A stretch of DNA of 64,000 nucleotides, taken from the NCBI GenBank assembly GCA_022793065.1, contig JAAWCE010000002.1:1-64000 (forward strand), in the 5' to 3' direction. Shown here piece after piece: positions 16,746 through 26,346 of the stretch (its first letter is position 1; every line of letters begins with the position of its first letter). A program made the translations under genes and the position numbers. The notes under the pieces are model-generated. The model was given only the letters and a program-made list of their open reading frames with translations. It ran no database searches and had not been told where the DNA came from. This stretch comes from Lachnospiraceae bacterium (GTDB lineage: Bacteria > Bacillota > Clostridia > Lachnospirales > Lachnospiraceae).

Positions 16746-16841
16746 ATGGAAGTTGTGATTTTTTTGCCTATTGGCATGATAGCATATGCAAATTTTTATT
16801 GCAAGATACATTTTTTATACAGAAATTATATCCTTATCTGA
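16746..16841 (+). CDS. Candidate 31-residue hydrophobic peptide
   Basis: ATG at 16746 follows GGGAGGTGGTG with about eight bases of spacing, an unusually strong SD. The peptide opens MEVVIFLPIGMIAYANFY, is hydrophobic and aromatic through most of its length, then carries a few basic residues (CKIHFLYRNY). Short hydrophobic peptides with buried SDs are typical of type I toxin systems, but no antisense RNA promoter was recognised and I cannot name a family. It lies just upstream of the type IIG R-M gene. It could also be a leader peptide or a decayed small membrane protein. Confidence 0.4.
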   Translation: MEVVIFLPIGMIAYANFYCKIHFLYRNYILI

Positions 16842-16883
16842 TATCAATTAAGGGGTATTATAAATGACAGAAAGGGGGAATAA

Positions 16884-19865
16884 ATGAAAAATAGTGAGGA
16901 ATTACAGAGATTGATTACACAATATCAAAAAAATGTGGAAGCGTATAGAAATGCAAAGCTGTATAATGAGCAGAACTGTCGGGATGAATTTATCAGTCCT
17001 TTATTAGAATGTTTTGGGTGGGATGTTCATAATAAAAAAGGAACACCTCCTCAATATAGAGAAGTTGTAGTAGAACAGTTTTCAAACCACAAGGAAAGAC
17101 CTGATTATACATTAACTTTAAATGGAGTTTCTAAACTTTTTGTTGAAGCAAAGAAACCGTCCGTTGACATCATAAATGAATCTTCTTCGGCGATTCAGGT
17201 AAGGCGTTATGGATGGAATGCAAAGCACAAATTATCAATTCTGACTAACTTTGAAGATTTGGTTATTTATGACACTACTAATAAGCCGGAGGATAAAGAT
17301 TCTGCAAATGTCTCTTTGTACAGGAAATATCATTATTTGGAATATGTTGATAAGTTCTTGGAAATCAAGGAACTTATTTCGCGTGATACTGTATATTCAG
17401 GAAAATTTGATGAGTTTATTAATGATAATTTTTCTGAGGCTGAAAGATATTCTACAGGGGTAGACGAGATTTTTCTGAAACAGGTTAATAGATGGAGGTT
17501 AGAAATTGGAAGAGATCTTTATAAAAAATATGACATTTACAAAGATATTGATGTATTAAATGATACGGTCCAGGAATTTATTAATCAGATTATTTTTCTG
17601 CGAATTTGTGAAGACAGAAACTTACCATTATATAAAAAATTGAAAGAAACTGCAGAAGATCAAAGAGAACTACAAAAATTATTAACAAAAGTATTTAAAG
17701 AGACGGACAAAAAGTATAATTCAAAGTTATTTGCAGGAGAAAATATTATATTTGATTTAAGCAATGATATCATTTATAATATGATTGCTGAATTATATTA
17801 TCCTCAAACACCATATTTATTTAATATTATTGAGCCAGGATTACTAGGTAAAATTTATGAGGCTTTTTTGACAGAAGGACTTGTAATAGAGGATGGAAGT
17901 ATTATATTAGCAACTAAAAAAGAGTATAAATATCGCTCGATTGTGTCAACACCCGTTGAAGTTGTGAAATATATGGTAAAAAATACGTTAATCCCTATAT
18001 GTGAGGGAAAAACTCCAGAAGAGGTAAAATCAATTCAAGCAGTAGACATCTCATGCGGTTCAGGTGTGTTTCTGGTAGAGACATATGAATTTCTTATTGA
18101 TTATTGTATTGAATGGTATTTGGAACATAAACCAGAATATTTATTAGAATTAAGTAATGGAAAAAGAAAGTTGCCATTAACGGATAAAAAGGATATTTTG
18201 GTGAAGTGCATTTATGGTGTTGATATTGATATGCACGCAGTTGAGGTAAGTAAGTTTTCATTATTGATCAAGTTAATAGAAGATGAGACGGCAGCGTCCG
18301 TCAGAGAATGTATTCCGATTTTACCAGATTTGAGTATAAATATCAGATATGGGAATTCATTGATTTCAAGGGAAGATTTGGAAGAGAGTAAAATAACATT
18401 TGAGATACTTCGTGATATTAAGCCTTTTCAATGGGAAGATATTAATAATGGATGCAAATTTGATATTGTGATTGGGAATCCGCCTTATGTAAAGACAGAA
18501 GACATACATACCCTAGATTCGGAACGTGAGTTCTCTGTTTATAAGAAAAAATATAAGAGTGCATTTAAGCAGTTTGATAAATATTTTTTGTTTATAGAAA
18601 AAGGCCTAGATTTATTAAAAAGTGATGGAAGGCTTTGTTATATTGTGCCTAATAAATTTTATAAAATTGGTGCTGGCCAGGAACTAAGGAGATTGTTGTC
18701 CAATCATATTGTTATGTTAGATGATTTTGGTGACATGCAGCTTTTTCCAGATAAAACTATTTATAGTGCGATTGTTTTTATTAGTAAAAGGCGCAGCAGG
18801 GAAGTGAAATATACAAATGTGACATCTTTGGCATCACTTTGGATAGGAGAAGAACAGGAGAATATTGTATTTAATAATACCAGCCTAAACGAGGCGCCAT
18901 GGCGATTATCTACAGACATAAACTTTATGAAAATGATTGCAAAAGTTGAGGAAAATGGTAAAACTTTAGGCGAAATAGTGAATATTTTTAATGGGATACA
19001 AACAAGTGCTGAACGACCGGAGCCGGTTTACTGGTTTGGTAAGAATGAAATCATTTCGGAAACGGAGCAAGAACTTGTGGTAAAAAAGTTTGGCAAAGAA
19101 TATCACATTGAGAAAGGAATTTTAAAGCCTTACTTTAAACCCACAAAGGTAGATGAAAAGGGAATGGGTACATACTCTTTACTTAAAACTGATAAAAAGA
19201 TTATTTTTCCATATAATTGCCAGGGTAATTTAATAGATATTGCTGTTATGAAGAAGGAATATGCAGGAACATATGAATATTTATTAGATTGTTATAATTT
19301 ATTAGTGCCAAAATGCTTAAATGCCGGAAAAGGCAGAGATATCAAAAATGCTACTGAAGATACCTGGTATCAGTATGGAAGAACACAAGCATTAACGGCA
19401 TTTGTTCATACTCCCAAATTAATTGTCAGAGTTTTGAGTAAGGAGCCAATGTATGCTTATGACAAGAACGATATGCTGATTGCGTCTGGGGGAACGGCTG
19501 GATATTGTGCAATAACAGAATTGCCAGATTCAAAATATGATTTAGCTTATATTCAGGCATGGTTAAATCATCCTTATACAGAGAAAATTTTTCAGATTAT
19601 GGGGAGTGATTTTGAAGGAGGTTTTATTGCTCGAGGAACATATCTATTAAAAAAGATACCTTTTGTGGAATTGGATTTCGAGGATGACCGACAAAGTGTG
19701 TTGTACCAATCCATAGTGAATGCCTCCAAACAAATATATAAATTGAATGATGTCTTAGACAGAAAAAAGGATAAAGCAACAACAGAAGTAATAAAAAAGG
19801 AAAAAGAAAAGTTAATGAAACAGATTGAAAAGGGGATTACAAAAATTTACAGATTTCAATTTTAG
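16884..19865 (+). CDS. Type IIG restriction-modification enzyme (Eco57I-like)
   Basis: A 993-residue fused nuclease-methylase. The N-terminus carries a PD-(D/E)XK nuclease: D74 in RPDYTL and E88-A-K90 in FVEAKKP. A helical linker follows, then a gamma-class N6-adenine methylase with AdoMet motif AVDISCGSGVF (about 386-396) and catalytic IGNPPY (about 528-533). The C-terminal third (about 680-990) contains a target-recognition domain and terminal helices. This matches Eco57I/BpuSI-like enzymes, which cut at a fixed distance from an asymmetric site. AAAGGGGG precedes the ATG. The next gene, a separate methylase, starts ten bases after the stop. Codons are markedly A/T rich. Confidence 0.9.
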   Translation: MKNSEELQRLITQYQKNVEAYRNAKLYNEQNCRDEFISPLLECFGWDVHNKKGTPPQYREVVVEQFSNHKERPDYTLTLNGVSKLFVEAKKPSVDIINESSSAIQVRRYGWNAKHKLSILTNFEDLVIYDTTNKPEDKDSANVSLYRKYHYLEYVDKFLEIKELISRDTVYSGKFDEFINDNFSEAERYSTGVDEIFLKQVNRWRLEIGRDLYKKYDIYKDIDVLNDTVQEFINQIIFLRICEDRNLPLYKKLKETAEDQRELQKLLTKVFKETDKKYNSKLFAGENIIFDLSNDIIYNMIAELYYPQTPYLFNIIEPGLLGKIYEAFLTEGLVIEDGSIILATKKEYKYRSIVSTPVEVVKYMVKNTLIPICEGKTPEEVKSIQAVDISCGSGVFLVETYEFLIDYCIEWYLEHKPEYLLELSNGKRKLPLTDKKDILVKCIYGVDIDMHAVEVSKFSLLIKLIEDETAASVRECIPILPDLSINIRYGNSLISREDLEESKITFEILRDIKPFQWEDINNGCKFDIVIGNPPYVKTEDIHTLDSEREFSVYKKKYKSAFKQFDKYFLFIEKGLDLLKSDGRLCYIVPNKFYKIGAGQELRRLLSNHIVMLDDFGDMQLFPDKTIYSAIVFISKRRSREVKYTNVTSLASLWIGEEQENIVFNNTSLNEAPWRLSTDINFMKMIAKVEENGKTLGEIVNIFNGIQTSAERPEPVYWFGKNEIISETEQELVVKKFGKEYHIEKGILKPYFKPTKVDEKGMGTYSLLKTDKKIIFPYNCQGNLIDIAVMKKEYAGTYEYLLDCYNLLVPKCLNAGKGRDIKNATEDTWYQYGRTQALTAFVHTPKLIVRVLSKEPMYAYDKNDMLIASGGTAGYCAITELPDSKYDLAYIQAWLNHPYTEKIFQIMGSDFEGGFIARGTYLLKKIPFVELDFEDDRQSVLYQSIVNASKQIYKLNDVLDRKKDKATTEVIKKEKEKLMKQIEKGITKIYRFQF

Positions 19866-19874
19866 GTGAAAGGT

Positions 19875-21503
19875 ATGATATTAAAAGAAGATAGTTCAGC
19901 ACAAAAGTTAAAAGGGGCATATTATACTCCAATAAAATTAGCTGAAAAGATTGTGGATTTCTTTAAAAATGATCAGTCCATTGAGACTATTTTGGAACCT
20001 AGTTGTGGGGATGGCGTTTTTATTGAGGCATTATTTAAAAACGGATTATTGGATAAACAGAAAGTAGTTACGGCTGTTGAAATAGAAAAGAGTGAAGCTG
20101 AAAAACTGAGAGAAAAATTACATGGTGATTTAAATGTAAATATATTGATAAAGGACTTTTTTGAATTTTACCATGAGCACAAAGAAAAGCAGAGATATGA
20201 TTTAATTATAGGAAATCCTCCATATATTCGATATCAGTATCTTGATGAGAAGCAGAGAGAAGAGATGTCGGAAATTTTAATCGCTCACGGCATGAAGTCT
20301 AATAAGTTGATTAACACATGGGTTGGATTTATGGTGGCATGTATCCATATGTTAGATCAAAATGGGAAAATTGCCTTTGTGATTCCAGCAGAAATACTGC
20401 AAGTTGCATATGCGGAGGATTTGAGATTGTTTTTATCTAATCAACTTTCCCAAATAACTTTATTGACATTTGAGGAATTGGTTTTTGGTGGAATTGAACA
20501 AGAAGTAGTTGTGTTTATTGGTGAAAAGGGAACTTGTGAAAGAGGAATAAAAATTGTTGAACTTACTAATTTGGAGGATTTAGACACTTTTGATCATAAT
20601 ATAAATGGATTTCAAAAATTAAATCATGTGCATGAAAAGTGGACGAAATACTTTACAACAAAGGAAGAGAATCATTTAATAGCTCGTTTGAAAGAAGATG
20701 ATAGGTTTCAAAAGTTGTCTGAAACAGGTATTATAAATGTGGGTATTACTACAGGGAACAACAAATATTTTTCTGTGGATGAGAAGACTGTGGAGAAGTA
20801 TGGGTTGGGTGATATAGTACGGCCATTAATTGGACGAAGTTCACATGCCCATAGTGTATATTTCTGCGAAGATGATTGGCAAATGAATGTAACTAGGGGA
20901 AAAGCAGCATATTTAATTGATTTTCCGGATAATCCTATTGAAGAATATGCTCAGGGCTTAAGAGATTATATTGATCTTGGTGAAAAAAATGGAGAGAATG
21001 AAGGATACAAATGTCGAATTAGAGACCGTTGGTATCAAATTCCGTCTATATGGGCTCCTGACGCTTTTTTTCTTCGGAGAAATAATTTGTACCCCAAATT
21101 TGTATTGAATTGTTGTAACGCTGTATCTACTGATACAATGCATAGGGTTAAATTTAACATGGGAATTGAGGCGGAACGAATAGTATTATCATATTACAAT
21201 AGCATATCGTTTGCTTTTACCGAGATATGTGGCCGAAGCTATGGAGGTGGTGTGTTGGAACTATTGCCGGGGGAAGTTGGAAATATTTTAGTGCCTGTGA
21301 TAAACTGTATTCCAATTAAAGTAATTCGAGAAATATTGTTGCAAATAGATAAGATTGTGAGAAATGAGGAAAATATAGAAAATGCGCTAAGTCTTGTGGA
21401 TAATGAAATATTAGTCAAGTATTTGCAAATGGATGAAAAAACTTGTATGGCTGCAAGGAAGATATGGAAGAAGTTACAGCACAGAAGATTGAAAAGAAGC
21501 TAG
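19875..21503 (+). CDS. Companion N6-adenine DNA methyltransferase
   Basis: A 542-residue gamma-class adenine methylase. YYTPIKLAEKIVDFF leads into the AdoMet motif EPSCGDGVF (41-49), and the catalytic IGNPPYIRY is at 112-120. The large C-terminal region holds the recognition domain. The frame is also open from a GTG at 19866, directly abutting the type IIG stop, but the ATG at 19875 has AGGTG correctly spaced. As in Eco57I, the fused enzyme probably methylates one strand only, and this protein protects the other strand of the asymmetric site. Same A/T-rich composition as its neighbour. Confidence 0.9.
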   Translation: MILKEDSSAQKLKGAYYTPIKLAEKIVDFFKNDQSIETILEPSCGDGVFIEALFKNGLLDKQKVVTAVEIEKSEAEKLREKLHGDLNVNILIKDFFEFYHEHKEKQRYDLIIGNPPYIRYQYLDEKQREEMSEILIAHGMKSNKLINTWVGFMVACIHMLDQNGKIAFVIPAEILQVAYAEDLRLFLSNQLSQITLLTFEELVFGGIEQEVVVFIGEKGTCERGIKIVELTNLEDLDTFDHNINGFQKLNHVHEKWTKYFTTKEENHLIARLKEDDRFQKLSETGIINVGITTGNNKYFSVDEKTVEKYGLGDIVRPLIGRSSHAHSVYFCEDDWQMNVTRGKAAYLIDFPDNPIEEYAQGLRDYIDLGEKNGENEGYKCRIRDRWYQIPSIWAPDAFFLRRNNLYPKFVLNCCNAVSTDTMHRVKFNMGIEAERIVLSYYNSISFAFTEICGRSYGGGVLELLPGEVGNILVPVINCIPIKVIREILLQIDKIVRNEENIENALSLVDNEILVKYLQMDEKTCMAARKIWKKLQHRRLKRS

Positions 21504-21520
21504 TGTGGGGAGGGAGCGTT

Positions 21521-21652
21521 ATGCCGCAAAAGTTGAAACTAAAAGCTGGAAGCAAGGTTTTGGGTATGGTTGAGCTTTTTGAAGGATATGAAGTGGGGGA
21601 GAATAGAATTGTTGCCAATGTGAGTATTCTACGATATTCAGGAGCAATTTAA
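21521..21652 (+). CDS. Unrecognised 43-residue frame, possibly a remnant
   Basis: After GGGAGGG, an ATG at 21521 opens MPQKLKLKAGSKVLGMVELF and stops at 21652. In the next frame, about 48 codons stay open from roughly 21615 to 21758, ending AAYWCKGLWYERRKIC. The two halves may be one gene broken by a frameshift, left between the R-M island and the glycosylase. Neither part is recognised. Confidence 0.3.
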   Translation: MPQKLKLKAGSKVLGMVELFEGYEVGENRIVANVSILRYSGAI

Positions 21653-21755
21653 GGATTGGGGAATATACCTTGCGGAACAAAGAGAAGAATAAGCAGGCGG
21701 AGAGTGCTTATGCTGCATATTGGTGTAAGGGGCTTTGGTATGAACGGAGAAAAAT

Positions 21756-22565
21756 ATGCTGATAGAAATACAAGATGATTTTGATTTAGAAAAAATTGCT
21801 TTAAGCGGACAATGCTTTCGTGTCAGGAGGTTTGACAATGGAACATACCGTTTTGTAACAGGCGATAAGGTTGTCTACATACAGGAGGCCGGGAATCAAA
21901 AATATGCTGTCTCCTGCAGCATGGATGTGTGGGAAAAGGTTTGGAGTGTGTATTTTGATCTTAATCGAAGTTATAGCGATATTTTTGACAAAGAGTGCCA
22001 TAAGCACCAATTTGTTCATAAAGCTATGGTTTATGGGCGGGGCCTTCGGATTCTTAACCAAAACCCATGGGAAATGCTTATTACATTTATTATTTCACAG
22101 AGAAAGAATATCCCTTCCATTACAAAGTCTGTGGAGATGCTGGCGTTAAAATACGGACATTGTATTGATACTGAATATGAGACATTTCATTCTTTCCCTT
22201 CACCTCAGGAAATGGCGTGTGTTTCGGCGGAAGAATTGACAGAATGTAGTTTGGGATATAGGGTACCATACATACTTGATGCGATTCGTCAAGTGCTGGG
22301 GGGAATACTTAATTTGGATGTGCTTTCTACCTTTAGTGACGATAGGCTGTTGGAAGAATTGCAAATGGTCCGAGGGGTTGGAAAAAAGGTTGCAAACTGT
22401 GTGGCTTTGTTTGCTTATGGAAGAATGGCTTGCGTACCCGTTGACGTGTGGATTTCCAGGGCAATTGAAAATGATTGCGGAGGAGAATCCCCCTTTGGAT
22501 TGTTCAGGGAAAATGCAGGCATCATTCAGCAATATGTATTTTACTATGAAAGATATCATAGGTAA
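21756..22565 (+). CDS. OGG1-type 8-oxoguanine DNA glycosylase/AP lyase
   Basis: A 269-residue HhH-GPD base-excision repair enzyme. The helix-hairpin-helix MVRGVGKKVANC contains the expected catalytic lysine (K211, aligned with human OGG1 K249 in GVGTKVADC), and VPVDVWI holds the catalytic aspartate D230. SGQCFR near the N-terminus and FIISQRKNIPSI match the OGG1 fold. It should excise 8-oxoguanine opposite cytosine; an AlkA-like alkylpurine activity is the alternative. GGAG precedes the ATG. It follows the R-M island and has no obvious promoter of its own. Confidence 0.88.
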   Translation: MLIEIQDDFDLEKIALSGQCFRVRRFDNGTYRFVTGDKVVYIQEAGNQKYAVSCSMDVWEKVWSVYFDLNRSYSDIFDKECHKHQFVHKAMVYGRGLRILNQNPWEMLITFIISQRKNIPSITKSVEMLALKYGHCIDTEYETFHSFPSPQEMACVSAEELTECSLGYRVPYILDAIRQVLGGILNLDVLSTFSDDRLLEELQMVRGVGKKVANCVALFAYGRMACVPVDVWISRAIENDCGGESPFGLFRENAGIIQQYVFYYERYHR

Positions 22566-22584
22566 AATGGAAACACAAATTTAG

Positions 22585-22613
22585 TTGCATTATTTGCTGA
22601 AACCTGATATAAT
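22585..22613 (+). promoter_or_regulatory. Promoter ahead of the ABC-F leader
   Basis: TTGCAT (22585-22590), exactly 17 bases, TATAAT (22608-22613). The only sizeable gene downstream on this strand is the ABC-F gene at 23236, implying a leader of about 600 bases. Confidence 0.7.
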
Positions 22614-23235
22614 GTTGGCCAAAAGAGTGTTGCATCAGCGATTGCTTCCATATATGCGAAAGCACCCTGGAAAAACAGAAGGTAAGGAAGTAAGAACTCT
22701 GATTTCATGAAAGGAATACACGCTAAAGTGTATAAAGGGAAAGAGAAGGAAATGCGGAGATAATCTGATTCAGAAGGATGGAAAGCCGGAGATTGGGCCG
22801 GCTGTCAAATGAAACACAAATTCATACCAGTTTTTAGGTGATGTCCCTTTTGTGAAGGGTTATTTGTGTGCTGAACAGGAGAACCGCTATTCTCGAAACC
22901 TTATATGTAATAATACACTGTGAATCTGTCTGGTTGGCAATGATTGGAGTGCGCCCACTGACTAGATGCTTCTCTTTGCCCCGTCATTTGAGGAAAAAGA
23001 ATTAGTTCTGGTGCTTTTAAGGTTTCATATAGTATGTGCTTTGCTGTTTGGCCGGGAAAACTGGTTGAGCAGCATTTTTTATGCTCAGATTTGCAGGAGA
23101 CAACTATTTTGGATAAAACAGTTTGCAAAGTGGGAGCATACAGGAAAATGAGCGAACAGAAAAGGGAGCAGCGGTTCAAAATGCCAAAGCGCGTATACGT
23201 GTAAAGTATGAGATAGAAGAGATATGGAGGATTTT
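22614..23235 (+). other. Long untranslated leader of the ABC-F gene
   Basis: No frame here has both an SD and natural codons; the frame from 22966 (61 codons) lacks an SD. Structure is visible: ATACAC/GTGTAT around GCTAAA near 22720, and an eight-base stem (22814-22821 with 22862-22869) enclosing an inner CCCTT/AAGGG hairpin (22845-22859). Genes for antibiotic-resistance ABC-F proteins often have such leaders with ribosome-sensing attenuators, but no clear terminator hairpin plus T-tract was found. Confidence 0.45.
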
Positions 23236-24786
23236 ATGCTACAAATAAAAGAGTTGACAATAACACATAAAAAAGATTTGAGAGTTATGCTGGAAGGATT
23301 TCAGTTTACACTGAATCCCGGAGATAAGGCAGTGCTGATTGGAGAAGAAGGGAATGGGAAGTCCACCTTACTAAAATGGATTTATGACCCGGAGACCATT
23401 GGCGAATATGCAGAAGCCAGGGGAGAGAGGATTTGTTCGGGAGAGAAGATAGGATATTTGCCTCAGGAATTACCCCATGAAGAAAACAATAAAAGTGTCT
23501 ATGAATTTTTTACAGAAGATGAGGTGTTTTGGGAACAAACACCCAAAGATTTGAGTAAACTGGCGTCAGATTTGGCGCTTTCGTCGGATTTTTTCTATGG
23601 GGAACAAAAGATGAGCACCCTTTCTGGCGGAGAGAAAGTAAAAGCGCAGATTGCAAGGATTCTCATGGCGAAACCCAGCATACTGTTGTTGGATGAGCCG
23701 TCCAATGATATTGATACTCAGACGCTAGAATGGTTGGAGAAATTTATTGTGAAGGCAGACCAGGCATTTTTGTATATTTCTCATGATGAAACCTTAATTG
23801 AGAGGACGGCCAATGTGATCATCCATTTAGAACAAATACGCAGGAAAACCAAATGCAGATATACGGTGGCACGAATTTCTTATCAGGAGTATATCAGCAA
23901 TCGAAATTCCGCTATGAAGAACCAATTAAGAAAGGCTGAAAATGACAGAAGACATGAGGAAATCAGGCAGGAAAAACTGCATCGCATTATGCAGAAGGTG
24001 GAATATGACCAGGAAAATATAACCAGGCAGAATCCCGCCGGCGGACGACTGTTAAAGAAAAAAATGAAGGCTGTGAAATCCATGGAAAAAAGATTTGACC
24101 GGGAGGCGGAACATATGACCCAAATGCCGGAAGAGGAAGATGCTATTTTCTTTAAATTTGGACAGAAGATAACGCTGCCTTCTCAAAAAGTGATATTGGA
24201 TATGCACCTGGAGCGGCTGTATGTCCCCGATATGACAGAACACCGCATCTTAGCCCAAAACATTCATTTGACTGTGAAAGGGGCGGAGAAGATTTGTATT
24301 GTAGGTAGAAACGGGATGGGCAAAACAACGCTTTTACGCCAGATTGCGGAGAGCTTGCTGGCACGGGAGGATATTCGTGCGGCTTATATGCCTCAGAATT
24401 ATGAAGATTTGTTAAATATGGAGCAGACGCCGGTGTCTTTCCTGTGCCAAAAGGGAGATAAGGAGGAAATTACCAGGATACGTACTTATCTGGGGTCCAT
24501 GAAGTATACGGAGGATGAAGTAAGTCATTGCATCAAAGAATTATCGGGAGGACAGAAGGCAAAAATATTGTTATTGAAAATGAGCCTGTCCGGAGCCAAT
24601 GTCTTGATTCTGGACGAACCCACCCGTAATTTCTCACCCTTGTCTGGACCTGTAATCAGGGAGGTTCTGCAGGAATACGGCGGAGCGATTATCAGCGTGT
24701 CCCATGATAGAAAGTATATCAACGAAGTATGTGATACGATCTATGAACTGACCCAAAGTGGGCTGCAATTGTATGAAAAAATGTAG
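23236..24786 (+). CDS. ABC-F family ATPase, probable ribosomal protection type
   Basis: A 516-residue soluble protein with two ABC ATPase domains and no membrane segments. Domain 1 has Walker A GEEGNGKST (36-44), LSGGEKVKAQIARI and LLLDEPSNDID. A long basic, charged linker follows (about 205-290). Domain 2 has GRNGMGKTT, LSGGQKAKILLLK and LDEPTRNFSPLSGP. ABC-F proteins bind the ribosomal E site. The long arm and the presence of a long leader suggest a Vga/Lsa/VmlR-like antibiotic-protection role rather than housekeeping EttA, but this is inferred. The frame is open from 23224, but GGAGG places the start at 23236. Confidence 0.88.
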   Translation: MLQIKELTITHKKDLRVMLEGFQFTLNPGDKAVLIGEEGNGKSTLLKWIYDPETIGEYAEARGERICSGEKIGYLPQELPHEENNKSVYEFFTEDEVFWEQTPKDLSKLASDLALSSDFFYGEQKMSTLSGGEKVKAQIARILMAKPSILLLDEPSNDIDTQTLEWLEKFIVKADQAFLYISHDETLIERTANVIIHLEQIRRKTKCRYTVARISYQEYISNRNSAMKNQLRKAENDRRHEEIRQEKLHRIMQKVEYDQENITRQNPAGGRLLKKKMKAVKSMEKRFDREAEHMTQMPEEEDAIFFKFGQKITLPSQKVILDMHLERLYVPDMTEHRILAQNIHLTVKGAEKICIVGRNGMGKTTLLRQIAESLLAREDIRAAYMPQNYEDLLNMEQTPVSFLCQKGDKEEITRIRTYLGSMKYTEDEVSHCIKELSGGQKAKILLLKMSLSGANVLILDEPTRNFSPLSGPVIREVLQEYGGAIISVSHDRKYINEVCDTIYELTQSGLQLYEKM

Positions 24787-24952
24787 TTGTGTTTCCTGTG
24801 CGGACTGTGATATGATTTGAACAGGCAATCATGTGTATGTTATGGGACTTTGGTGTATTGGCAAAAAACACAGGCATTATTGTATTTTGATTTGGTGATG
24901 GGTGGTAAAGTGAATAGATTTTAGTGGATTTCATAACAAAAGGGAGGTATGT

Positions 24953-26221
24953 ATGCTGCTGATAAGAAATGGATATATGATTGAGCCTAAGTCCGGTAAA
25001 GAGGGAAAATATGATATTTTAACAGAGGGAGATCGAATTCTGAGCATAGGTAAAAACATTCCGGAGCCCCAGGGCAATTGCCGAGTGATAGAAGCGGAGG
25101 GGCTTTTGGTGGCGCCGGGACTGGTGGATGTACATGTTCATTTTAGGGATCCGGGATTCCCGGAGAAAGAAGATATTATCACAGGAGCAGCAGCCGCCGC
25201 CAGGGGAGGTTTTACCACAGTAGTTATGATGGCTAACACAAAACCATCCATAGACAATAGGGAGACTTTGGAGTATGTGTTGAAAAAAGGGCGTGCCACT
25301 GGTATCCATGTAATGTCATGTGCCAATGTGACCATGGGAATGAAGGGAAAGGAACTGACGCCCATGGAGGAATTAGCCGGGGCGGGAGCGGCAGGCTTTA
25401 CGGACGACGGGATTCCTTTGTTGGATGAGGCGTTGGCACGCAGAGCTATGGAACGTGTGAAAAAGTTGGATATTCCCTTGAGTCTTCATGAAGAAGACCC
25501 GCAATTCATAAGCAACAATGGAATTCATGCAGGAAGGGCAAGCGCGTATTATGGCATTGGCGGTTCTTCCAGAGAAGCGGAGATTCGTATGGTGGAACGG
25601 GATTTGCGGCTGGCGCTGGAGACAGGAGCCGTTGTAAATATGCAACACATCAGTACAAAGGAAGCGGTGGAGTTGGTACGTCTGGCCAAAGGACAGGGAG
25701 CTAATGTTCATGCGGAGGCAACACCCCATCATTTTACACTGACGGAAGATGCTGCCATAACTTATGGAACATTGGCTAAAATGAATCCGCCGCTGCGGGA
25801 AGAGGAAGATCGTTTGGAGATTATCCGGGGCCTGGCGGATGGCACCATTGATCTTATCGCTACAGACCATGCGCCCCATACCAATGAGGAAAAGACGAAG
25901 CCCATAACGGAGGCGCCCAGCGGAATCATTGGTTTGGAGACGGCGCTTTCTCTGGGAATTACGGAGCTGGTGTCCAAAGGTTATCTTACCATGTGTCAGC
26001 TTTTACGTCTTATGAGTACCAATCCCGCCAATCTGTATCATTTGGATGCAGGCTTCCTGGCAGAAGGCGGGCCGGCAGATATCATATTAATAGATACGGC
26101 GGCGGAAGTCATTCCTGGTGACTATGCTTCCAGGGCGTCCAACACTCCTTTTACAGGCTGGCATTTAAAGGGTAAGGTGGTGAAAACCATTGCATACGGT
26201 AAGGAAGTAGATGATACTTGA
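24953..26221 (+). CDS. pyrC: Dihydroorotase
   Basis: A 422-residue amidohydrolase that cyclises N-carbamoyl-aspartate to dihydroorotate in pyrimidine synthesis. Metal ligands are seen in DVHVHFRDPG (about 60-69), SLHEEDP, the NMQHIS segment and ATDHAPH. Length fits class I bacterial PyrC. GGGAGG precedes the ATG. pyrK and pyrD follow on the same strand, forming a pyrimidine cluster. No PyrR-type attenuator was recognised in the 166-base upstream gap. Confidence 0.95.
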   Translation: MLLIRNGYMIEPKSGKEGKYDILTEGDRILSIGKNIPEPQGNCRVIEAEGLLVAPGLVDVHVHFRDPGFPEKEDIITGAAAAARGGFTTVVMMANTKPSIDNRETLEYVLKKGRATGIHVMSCANVTMGMKGKELTPMEELAGAGAAGFTDDGIPLLDEALARRAMERVKKLDIPLSLHEEDPQFISNNGIHAGRASAYYGIGGSSREAEIRMVERDLRLALETGAVVNMQHISTKEAVELVRLAKGQGANVHAEATPHHFTLTEDAAITYGTLAKMNPPLREEEDRLEIIRGLADGTIDLIATDHAPHTNEEKTKPITEAPSGIIGLETALSLGITELVSKGYLTMCQLLRLMSTNPANLYHLDAGFLAEGGPADIILIDTAAEVIPGDYASRASNTPFTGWHLKGKVVKTIAYGKEVDDT

Positions 26222-26346
26222 GGCTGGTTTGTATGATAAGAAAAGTTTGGAGTTTAGAGTAGGCTGAGGAATCACAGGATAGCAAGGAGTGTTCAAAGGA
26301 AAAAGTGCAGACAAACATGACAGGAATTGCGGAAAGGGCGGATAGA

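Noticed and set aside
22901..23179. Frames on both strands in the ABC-F leader (22966-23151 plus, 22901-23179 minus)
   Set aside because: No SD, unusual residue composition and no recognisable motifs; treated as untranslated leader.
24787..24952. PyrR-type or other riboswitch/attenuator ahead of pyrC
   Set aside because: No terminator/antiterminator pair or PyrR-binding loop was visible.
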